From positions 10,158 to 21,757 of the forward strand of contig HF996759.1 of the NCBI GenBank assembly GCA_000433335.1: 11,600 nt of DNA, given 5' to 3'. Every line of letters begins with the position of its first letter. The first letter of the stretch is position 1. Below are positions 6,765 to 11,600 of the stretch, piece by piece. The translations under genes and the position numbers were made by a program. This DNA comes from Clostridium sp. CAG:1219. Its GTDB lineage: Bacteria; Bacillota; Clostridia; TANB77; CAG-465. The notes beneath the pieces were generated by a model. It saw only the letters and a program-made list of their open reading frames with translations. It searched no databases and was not told the origin of the DNA.

Positions 6765-7949
6765 ATGAGAAAAGCAAGTCTATTTAAGGTAATAGCATCT
6801 ACGTGCTCTATTTTGCTTATTGTTTCTTCAGTAAATGCTACTAGTATATCAGATTACTATAAACAGATGAATGAAATAAAGGCTAAGCAAAAAGCAGCAG
6901 CAGAGAAACTTACTGGTGTAGAAAAAGAAATTCAAGAGAATTTATATGATATAATGGAACTTGATGAGAAAGTAACAGAATACACACTTAATTTAACAAA
7001 CTTAGAAAAGCAAAAAGATGAAGTAAACGAGAAAATAAAAACTTACGAAGAGGCATTACAGAAATCATCACAAAATTATTCTAATGCAAATGATATATAT
7101 AAAACAAGAATTAGAGTAATATATGAAAATGGAATTCCTACATTTTGGGATATACTTTTCTCATCAAAAGGAATATCAGATTTCTTTGCTAAAATGAATG
7201 TATATACTAGTATACTTGAATATGATAAAAATCTACTTACCAATATTCAAAGTCAAAAAGAGTATATAGATTATGTAAAAAAAGATATAGAAGTTCAAAA
7301 ACTTCAACTAGAGCAGTTAACTTATGATATAGCGAAATCGAAGGAAACTTTGGATAATGCCATATCGGCTAAAGAGGCTAAGAACACTCAATTAACTCAA
7401 GATAAGAAAAACATAGAAATAACTCAAGCTGCTCTTAAAAAACAACTTTCTGATACTCAAAAGGAACTTGATGCAGAAATTGCAAGATATAATGCAAGCA
7501 CACAAACATTTAGCGGACAATTTGAGTGGCCACTACCTGGATATAATCTTATAACTGCTAGAATGGGAAATTATGATCCTTGGAATACAGGTGCTAGTGT
7601 AAAACATACTGGAACCGATATAGCAGGTTCAAATGTTAGTGGTAAACCTATAGTGGCAGCAGAGAGTGGAAAAGTTTTTGTAGCAAGATATTATGGTGGA
7701 TATGGTAACTGCGTAATGATAGACCATGGTGTTAGTGCGATTGATGGAAATTCATATATAACACTTTATGGACATGCTAGTGCACTTGCTGTAACACAAG
7801 GTCAAACCGTTACAAGAGGGCAGGTTATTGCCTATGTAGGCAGTACAGGGAACTCTACAGGACCACATTTACACTACGAAATTCGTAAAAATAAGGTATG
7901 TGTTGACGCACTTAGATATTATCAAGGAATGTCACTTAGATACCTATAA
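6765..7949 (+). CDS. Secreted coiled-coil M23 (LytM) peptidase, probable FtsEX-regulated murein hydrolase, EnvC-like layout
   Basis: 394 residues. Residues 1-25 are a signal peptide (basic start, hydrophobic ASTCSILLIVSSV core, possible cleavage after VNA). Residues about 28-110 and 160-245 are heptad-rich Lys/Glu/Gln helices likely to form the long antiparallel coiled coil seen in EnvC and PcsB partners of FtsX. The intervening segment (about 112-155) includes RVIYENGIPTFWDILFSSKGISDFF, typical of these proteins. Residues about 253-394 are a LytM/M23 domain with a complete metal site: His281 and Asp285 (HTGTD), His337 (LYGH), and His368 and His370 (PHLHYE). These predict a Zn-dependent endopeptidase cutting peptide cross-links, unlike EnvC itself, where the site is degenerate. 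AAGGAG (6751-6756) precedes ATG 6765, 14 bases after ftsX, so co-expression is likely. Confidence 0.9.
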   Translation: MRKASLFKVIASTCSILLIVSSVNATSISDYYKQMNEIKAKQKAAAEKLTGVEKEIQENLYDIMELDEKVTEYTLNLTNLEKQKDEVNEKIKTYEEALQKSSQNYSNANDIYKTRIRVIYENGIPTFWDILFSSKGISDFFAKMNVYTSILEYDKNLLTNIQSQKEYIDYVKKDIEVQKLQLEQLTYDIAKSKETLDNAISAKEAKNTQLTQDKKNIEITQAALKKQLSDTQKELDAEIARYNASTQTFSGQFEWPLPGYNLITARMGNYDPWNTGASVKHTGTDIAGSNVSGKPIVAAESGKVFVARYYGGYGNCVMIDHGVSAIDGNSYITLYGHASALAVTQGQTVTRGQVIAYVGSTGNSTGPHLHYEIRKNKVCVDALRYYQGMSLRYL

Positions 7950-7960
7950 TATTTTAATGT

Positions 7961-7990
7961 TACATTTCTGTTAAAAAAAATGTATTTTTT
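7961..7990 (+). terminator. Weak A/T-rich hairpin with T-run after the M23 gene
   Basis: TACATTT (7961-7967) pairs with AAATGTA (7978-7984) across a 10-base loop and is followed directly by six T residues (7985-7990). The stem has only one G/C pair, so termination would be weak. Its position between the M23 stop and the sepF promoter fits a unit boundary. Confidence 0.4.
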
Positions 7991-7999
7991 GTAAAATGC

Positions 8000-8028
8000 T
8001 TGACATATGTTGTGTTTTATAGCATAAT
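8000..8028 (+). promoter_or_regulatory. Near-consensus sigma-A promoter for sepF
   Basis: A perfect TTGACA (8000-8005), a 17-base spacer and CATAAT (8023-8028, five of six). It is the best-scoring promoter by eye in the window and would start transcription near 8035, giving a leader of about 28 bases with GGAGGG (8052-8057) before ATG 8063. It also probably supplies divIVA downstream. Confidence 0.8.
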
Positions 8029-8062
8029 AAAAGTGTGAATATGTTTTATATGGAGGGAATAT

Positions 8063-8551
8063 ATGGCAGTAATAAGTAAGTTTATGGAAAAACTAGGGAT
8101 TGGAAGCAGTGAGCCTGAATACGATGAGTATGAAGACACTGAAGAAATAACAGAAGATGAAGAAGAAGAAGTTTCAAGACCAAGAAGAAGCTTTTCAAAT
8201 ATAGAAAAAGATTATAGCCAAAGAAGTATGCAAACTAAGGTAATTCCTATGGAGACTGCAGTTTCTTCTTCAAAGATGGTAATAACTGAACCATCTTGCT
8301 ACGAATCTGTACAAGAAATAGGAGAATACTTAAAATCAAAAAAATCAGTAATTATTAACTTAGAAAATGTTAGTAAGGAAGAAGCAAGAAGAATACTTGA
8401 CTTCTTAAGTGGTGCTGCTTTTATGATTGAAGGTACAATCCAAAAGGTATCTAATTTAATATACCTTATGACACCAAGAAATGTTGAAATACAAGATGAT
8501 ACAAAAAGAGATGAGTATAAGCAAAAAATGTCATTTTCTTGGCTAAAATAA
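8063..8551 (+). CDS. sepF: Cell division protein SepF
   Basis: 162 residues, near the usual ~150. SepF binds FtsZ polymers and anchors and aligns them at the membrane in Gram-positive bacteria. The N-terminal MAVISKFMEKLGIG can form the amphipathic membrane-binding helix. Residues about 17-38 are a very acidic linker of Glu, Asp and Tyr, followed by a flexible basic part. The SepF core (DUF552) spans about 71-143, with the pattern EIGEYLKSKKSVIINLENVSKEEARRILDFLSGAAF and Gly117 in the dimer/ring-forming region. The expected end of the domain (IQKVSNLIYLMTPRNVEI) is intact. Classic neighbours such as ylmE, ylmG and ylmH are absent; instead it has its own promoter and is followed by divIVA, which in many Firmicutes belongs to the same ylm cluster. 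Confidence 0.93.
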   Translation: MAVISKFMEKLGIGSSEPEYDEYEDTEEITEDEEEEVSRPRRSFSNIEKDYSQRSMQTKVIPMETAVSSSKMVITEPSCYESVQEIGEYLKSKKSVIINLENVSKEEARRILDFLSGAAFMIEGTIQKVSNLIYLMTPRNVEIQDDTKRDEYKQKMSFSWLK

Positions 8552-8559
8552 AATAATTT

Positions 8560-8588
8560 AAGTAGGCCATAGAAAGCCTACTTTTTTT
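8560..8588 (+). terminator. Intrinsic terminator between sepF and divIVA
   Basis: An eight-base perfect stem, AAGTAGGC (8560-8567) with GCCTACTT (8576-8583), an 8-base loop and seven T residues (8582-8588). It starts 8 bases after the sepF stop and ends 6 bases before the divIVA ribosome binding site. It would set a ratio of sepF to divIVA transcripts by partial read-through. Confidence 0.8.
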
Positions 8589-8607
8589 GAAAATAGGAGG
8601 AATATAT

Positions 8608-9216
8608 ATGTTAACACCAGTAGATATAGAAAATAAAGTATTTAAAAAAGCAAAAATCGGAGGATATGATATTGATGATGTAGAGGATTTCTTAGAAAAA
8701 ATTATAGACGACTATGAAACTCTATACAAAAAAGCTAATGAAGCAAAAGACGAGCAACCACAAAAAGTCTCTAAGACAGATATATCAGCTGGAACAGAGA
8801 TGATATCTTTAGAGAATACTGAATTAAAAGAAAAAATTACTAAACTTGAAAATAAAGTTGCTTATTATAAGAATTTAGAACAGGGTATTAGTACAACTAT
8901 TGAAAATGCACAAGAAGAATCTGAAAAAATAGTTTCAGAAGCAAGAGAAGAAGCAGATAGAATTTTGAGTGAAGCCAAAAAAGAAGCTGAAGGAATGAGA
9001 GCAAAAGCTGAGGCAGAAGCTAAAGATTCTATTAAGGATATAGAAAAACAAGTTCTAAAGCAAGAATTACTTTTAACAGAAAAGAAAAAACAAATGCAAA
9101 TATACAAAATTAGAGTAAAATCTATGTTAGAAGCACAAATTAAAATTTTAGATGATGGCGAAATTGAAACAGATGAGGCACAAGCTAAAAGTTTGATCAT
9201 AGATGATGAAGAATAA
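8608..9216 (+). CDS. divIVA: DivIVA-family septum/pole protein
   Basis: 202 residues. The N-terminal lipid-binding domain (about 1-40) reads MLTPVDIENKVFKKAKIGGYDIDDVEDFLEKI, matching the DivIVA start and the GYD..DVxxFL motif. A linker follows, then long coiled coils (about 66-185) rich in Glu, Lys and Ala that mediate oligomerisation, and a short acidic tail. DivIVA recognises curved membrane at septa and poles. The loop that in Bacillus subtilis carries the membrane-inserting Phe17-Arg18 is one residue longer here and reads KIG. ATG 8608, with AGGAGG (8595-8600) 7 bases upstream, is chosen over an in-frame TTG at 8587, because that TTG lies in the terminator T-run and would place the ribosome binding site inside the gene. 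No promoter fits between the terminator and this start. Confidence 0.92.
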   Translation: MLTPVDIENKVFKKAKIGGYDIDDVEDFLEKIIDDYETLYKKANEAKDEQPQKVSKTDISAGTEMISLENTELKEKITKLENKVAYYKNLEQGISTTIENAQEESEKIVSEAREEADRILSEAKKEAEGMRAKAEAEAKDSIKDIEKQVLKQELLLTEKKKQMQIYKIRVKSMLEAQIKILDDGEIETDEAQAKSLIIDDEE

Positions 9217-9240
9217 ATTTTAGTATATAATATTATTATT

Positions 9241-9267
9241 AAAAGAGCGTATATATCGCTCTTTTTT
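9241..9267 (+). terminator. Intrinsic terminator after divIVA
   Basis: A nine-base perfect stem, AAAAGAGCG (9241-9249) with CGCTCTTTT (9257-9265), a 7-base loop and a T-run at 9262-9267. It lies 24 bases after the divIVA stop. Confidence 0.85.
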
Positions 9268-9277
9268 GTGCCTTATA

Positions 9278-9306
9278 TTGTAAAAGTCTTTAATATGTGG
9301 TAAAAT
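9278..9306 (+). promoter_or_regulatory. Extended -10 promoter for prfA
   Basis: TTGTAA (9278-9283), a 17-base spacer, and TGG directly before TAAAAT (9301-9306), giving the TGN extension. It lies just after the divIVA terminator and predicts a start near 9313 and a leader of about 27 bases, so prfA is an independent unit. Confidence 0.7.
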
Positions 9307-9339
9307 ATTAGTGTTAAAAAATTGAATGGAGAAAATTTT

Positions 9340-10401
9340 ATGTTTGATAAATTAGAAGAGTTACTAAAAAAATATAATGAACTTACAGAAAAGATATCAG
9401 ATCCTGAGGTAATATCAGATCAAAATACTTGGAAAAAACTCATGAAGGAACGTTCTTTAATGGTTGATGTAGCAGAAAAATATAGTGAGTATAAACAAGT
9501 CAAGGCAAATATGGAAGAAGCTGAAGAATTAATGTCTGACCCTGATATGAAAGAAATGGCCTCAGAAGAGTATTATTCATGTAAAGAAAAATTAGAGAGA
9601 ATGGAAGAGGAATTAAAGGTATTACTACTTCCTAAAGATATAAATGATGATGGTAACGTTATTATTGAAATACGTGGCGGTGCCGGTGGCGAAGAGGCAG
9701 CTTTGTTTGCATATAATTTATACAGAATGTATACAATGTATGCTGATCTTAAAAAATGGCAAGTTGAAGTAATAGATATTAATGAAACTGAAATTGGTGG
9801 AGTAAAAGAAGTGTCTTTTATGATAAAAGGAAAAGGTGCTTACAGTAGACTTAAATTTGAAAGTGGAGTTCATCGTGTACAACGTGTTCCTGAAACTGAG
9901 GCAAGTGGAAGAATACATACATCAACTGTTACAGTAGCTGTACTTCCTGAAGTAGAAGATGTTGAAATAGAAATAAGACCAGAAGATATACAAATGGACG
10001 TATATAGAGCAAGTGGTGCAGGTGGACAACACGTAAATAAAACTTCTTCTGCAGTAAGACTTACTCATATTCCAACAGGTATTGTAGTTTCATGTCAAAC
10101 AGAAAGATCACAACTTCAAAACAGAGAAACTGCTATGAAAATGCTTAGATCTAAACTTTATGAAAAAGCAAGACAAGAGCAAGAGTCAAAGGTCTCATCT
10201 ACAAGAAAACTACAAGTTGGAACTGGTGATAGAAGTGAGAAAATTAGAACATACAATTACCCTCAAAGTAGAGTAACAGACCATAGAATAAATTTTACTA
10301 TATATCAATTAGAAAGCTTTATGAATGGAAATTTGGACGAAATGATAGATGCTTTAATAGCTGAAGATAGAGCAGAAAAATTAAAAGAAGGAAATGTGTA
10401 A
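9340..10401 (+). CDS. prfA: Peptide chain release factor 1 (RF1)
   Basis: 353 residues, normal for class I factors. RF1 recognises UAA and UAG in the ribosomal A site and triggers peptide release. The stop-codon reading motif PxT is Pro184-Glu185-Thr186 in [14 protein letters not shown], which identifies RF1; RF2 would carry SPF. The catalytic GGQ is at 228-230 in [24 protein letters not shown]. The glycine-rich [14 protein letters not shown] (about 111-124) and the C-terminal [14 protein letters not shown] are conserved in the family. ATG 9340 is preferred over the in-frame TTG 9322, because GGAGAA (9328-9333) precedes it by 6 bases. In many Firmicutes prfA is followed by prmC, which methylates the GGQ glutamine. 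Here a terminator and a tRNA gene follow, so prmC must be elsewhere or upstream of the window. Confidence 0.97.
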   Translation: MFDKLEELLKKYNELTEKISDPEVISDQNTWKKLMKERSLMVDVAEKYSEYKQVKANMEEAEELMSDPDMKEMASEEYYSCKEKLERMEEELKVLLLPKDINDDGNVIIEIRGGAGGEEAALFAYNLYRMYTMYADLKKWQVEVIDINETEIGGVKEVSFMIKGKGAYSRLKFESGVHRVQRVPETEASGRIHTSTVTVAVLPEVEDVEIEIRPEDIQMDVYRASGAGGQHVNKTSSAVRLTHIPTGIVVSCQTERSQLQNRETAMKMLRSKLYEKARQEQESKVSSTRKLQVGTGDRSEKIRTYNYPQSRVTDHRINFTIYQLESFMNGNLDEMIDALIAEDRAEKLKEGNV

Positions 10402-10426
10402 AAAATGAGATGAGAATCTCATTTTT
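10401..10426 (+). terminator. Intrinsic terminator after prfA
   Basis: An eleven-base perfect stem, AAAAATGAGAT (10401-10411) with ATCTCATTTTT (10416-10426), closed by a GAGA (GNRA) tetraloop, with T-rich sequence continuing to about 10432. The first base of the stem is the last base of the prfA stop codon. Confidence 0.85.
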
Positions 10427-10447
10427 ATTTTCCTTATAATATAGATA

Positions 10448-10476
10448 TTGTATAATATAATTAATTGTGTTATAAT
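10448..10476 (+). promoter_or_regulatory. Promoter for the tRNA-Arg gene
   Basis: TTGTAT (10448-10453), a 17-base spacer and a perfect TATAAT (10471-10476) preceded by TGT, an extended -10. The predicted start near 10483 leaves only a base or two before the mature tRNA 5' end at 10485, so 5' processing by RNase P would remove almost nothing. Confidence 0.75.
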
Positions 10477-10484
10477 TTAGTTAT

Positions 10485-10560
10485 GCTTCTGTAGCTCAGT
10501 GGATAGAGCAGCAACCTCCTAAGTTGTTGGTCGTGCGTTCGATTCGCACCAGGAGCACCA
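10485..10560 (+). tRNA. tRNA-Arg, anticodon CCT
   Basis: 76 bases that fold as a complete cloverleaf. The acceptor GCTTCTG pairs with CAGGAGC (one T-G wobble), the D-stem is GCTC/GAGC, the anticodon stem is GCAAC/GTTGT, and the T-stem is GTGCG/CGCAC around TTCGATT. The anticodon loop is CTCCTAA with CCT at 10518-10520, reading the AGG arginine codon. The variable region is the short 5-base type (TGGTC). Discriminator base A and a genomically encoded CCA end the gene. It has its own promoter upstream and a terminator downstream, so it is a single-gene unit. Confidence 0.96.
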
Positions 10561-10564
10561 ATAA

Positions 10565-10592
10565 CAAATTTGTTCGAATTATTCGAACTTTG
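10565..10592. repeat. GTTCGAAT/ATTCGAAC palindrome just 3' of the tRNA
   Basis: GTTCGAAT (10572-10579), a single central T (10580) and ATTCGAAC (10581-10588) form a perfect 8-base inverted repeat. It is flanked by CAAA (10565-10568) and TTTG (10589-10592), which extend the pairing around a 3-base bulge. It starts within 5 bases of the tRNA CCA. It could be a hairpin in the precursor trailer, a protein-binding site, or part of an integration or insertion-sequence junction; the sequence alone does not decide. Confidence 0.5.
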
Positions 10593-10601
10593 ATATATAG
10601 G

Positions 10602-10626
10602 AATCAATCGAAATGATTGATTTTTT
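10602..10626 (+). terminator. Intrinsic terminator after tRNA-Arg
   Basis: AATCAATC (10602-10609) pairs with GATTGATT (10615-10622) over a 5-base loop, and a run of six T residues ends at 10626. It lies about 40 bases after the tRNA 3' end and probably ends its transcript before the insertion-sequence remnant. Confidence 0.75.
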
Positions 10627-10639
10627 CGTATTAGAAGAA

Positions 10640-11600
10640 AATCATAAGGAAGGTTAGTCTCTATGATAAAGATTATCAAAAAAAGAAATTGATATAGAAG
10701 AATCATTAAGAAAGAGATTAGGAATTATATGTGATTTTTGTAATACTACTCCAACTATAATAAATGATAGTATTAGAAAAGTAGATAAAACTAATTTATC
10801 TTATATTGAACTACATAAAATAATAATCAAAAAAACCAAGAAGAAAATGCAAAGAAAAGGAAAAATGTATTAAAATGCCCTAAATGTGGTGAATCACTTA
10901 CGTTTTTAATGCCGAGTGATAAAACTTTATATTGTAATGAATGTAAAAGATATTATAAAAAATTATAATGGTAATGTTGGTGAAGAGATTACCTCTTCAT
11001 ATACTAATAAATATTCATATTCTAAAGTATTGCCACAACATATTGGTATTGATGAATTTAAAGGAAATTGTAATCATACAAAATATTTGTTCCACGTATT
11101 TGATTTAGATACACATGAAACAATTGATATAGTAAATGGAAAAAGTTATGATGTGCTAGAAAATTATTTTTCAAAAATAGAAAACAAATCAAATGTTAAA
11201 ATTGTTTCAATGGATATGTGTAAATTATTTAAAAGAATAGTAAAAGACAAATTTCCAAAAGCTTCTATAGTAGCCAATTGCTTTCATTTTACAAGATCTG
11301 TAATGAACTGTTTAGATGAATTAAGACTCAATATATGGAGAAAAGCAAAAGGAAAAGAAAGAAAATACTTAAAATATCTTAAAACTTCTTTAATGAAAAA
11401 ATATCAAAAATTAATGATAAATATTCTGAAAAGCTTTTATATGCTTTTCAGAATTTTCCAATATTAAAATATGTTTATAATTTAAAAAATAAATTTCTAG
11501 ATATAAAATTTATTTAATGAAAAAGAACAACTATTTAGAGAATGGCTAAACGAAGCAGAATGTTCAACAATAAATGAATTCAAAAAATGTATATCAACAT
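10640..11600 (+). mobile_element. Remnant of an ISL3-family insertion sequence, right end outside the window
   Basis: The region holds only the decayed transposase described in the overlapping pseudogene entry. The left boundary is approximate: no terminal inverted repeat or target duplication could be recognised, because the right end is not in the window. The element sits directly after the tRNA-Arg terminator. Confidence 0.6.
10663..11600 (+). pseudogene. ISL3-family transposase, broken by about five frameshifts and cut by the window end
   Basis: The best-preserved stretch (about 10959-11388) contains QHIGIDEFKGN, then FDLDTHETIDIV, KIVSMDMCKLFKRIVKDKFPKASIV and FHFTRSVMNCLDELR, the order and spacing of the ISL3 DDE transposase core. 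Reading continues only by changing frame: ATG 10663 (AAGGAAGG at 10646-10653) to about 10684; shift to a frame with CDFC until about 10828; shift to one with CPKC and CNEC until about 10958; shift into the core; shift near 11385-11391 to FNEKISKINDKYSEKLLYAFQNFP; shift near 11507 to NEKEQLFREWLNEAECSTINEFKKCI, typical of the ISL3 C-terminus. The usual ADxFHF motif reads ANCFHF, losing an aspartate, and the span between CNEC and IDEFKGN looks too short for the helix-turn-helix. The element is therefore inactive. The zinc-finger part (before about 10958) could instead be a remnant of another small gene. Confidence 0.85.

Noticed and set aside
8587..8610. TTG start for divIVA
   Set aside because: It lies in the terminator T-run and reads through the ribosome binding site; DivIVA proteins typically start MLTP, which is the ATG at 8608.
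8865..9200. Minus-strand frame of 111 residues
   Set aside because: It is antisense to the DivIVA coiled coil; the low-complexity Ser/Ala/Leu composition is a mirror of the Glu/Lys/Ala-rich coding strand, and no ribosome binding site supports it.
9322..9342. TTG start for prfA
   Set aside because: ATG 9340 has GGAGAA at a proper distance and gives the usual RF1 N-terminus.
10470..10706. Minus-strand frame of 78 residues containing GANRTHDQQLRRLLLYPLSY
   Set aside because: It is the antisense translation of the tRNA-Arg gene; peptides of this type are a well-known spurious annotation artefact. The + strand folds as a perfect tRNA.
10678..10968. Programmed ribosomal frameshifting in the transposase at A-runs
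   Set aside because: At least five shifts would be needed, some without slippery sequences, and a conserved core residue is lost; programmed recoding does not account for this pattern.
10916..11467. GTG-initiated 183-residue frame as an intact gene
   Set aside because: It is only the middle part of a transposase; homologous sequence continues in other frames on both sides, and the GTG lacks a ribosome binding site.

Overview
The window is AT-rich, with A/T-biased codon use, strong GGAGG-type ribosome binding sites and a Firmicute-style division gene set (SepF, DivIVA, FtsEX). Together with the split transketolase, this points to a low-GC clostridial Firmicute, probably an anaerobe. No species is claimed. 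All supported genes lie on the + strand. Most of the window is chromosomal housekeeping; only the last ~940 bases are clearly mobile-element derived.

Bases 1-3004: the tail of a PssE/Alg13-like glycosyltransferase (end of a possible surface-polysaccharide operon), a YitT-family membrane protein, and a transketolase split into N- and C-terminal subunits. Bases 3005-4549: a 105-base spacer with nested inverted repeats, a Rex-like site and a good promoter, then an MFS transporter and a 52-residue membrane protein. Bases 4565-7949: ruvA, ftsE, ftsX and a secreted coiled-coil M23 peptidase. The FtsEX-M23 trio is the expected machinery for coupling division to peptidoglycan cleavage, and here the peptidase keeps its full metal site. 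Bases 8000-9267: a near-consensus promoter, sepF, a hairpin terminator and divIVA with its own terminator. SepF anchors FtsZ to the membrane and DivIVA marks poles or septa, so 5184-9216 is largely a division block. Bases 9278-10426: prfA (release factor RF1) with its own extended -10 promoter and terminator. Bases 10448-10626: tRNA-Arg(CCT) with promoter, encoded CCA and terminator.

From about 10663 to the window end is a decayed ISL3-family transposase. Its reading frame is broken at about five places, and it continues past the edge.

I found no CRISPR array, defence island, prophage or clearly new system. The points most worth following up are the regulatory DNA upstream of the MFS gene, the sepF-divIVA terminator that leaves divIVA no room for a promoter, the small membrane protein before ruvA, ruvA without an adjacent ruvB, and the decayed insertion sequence beside the tRNA gene.
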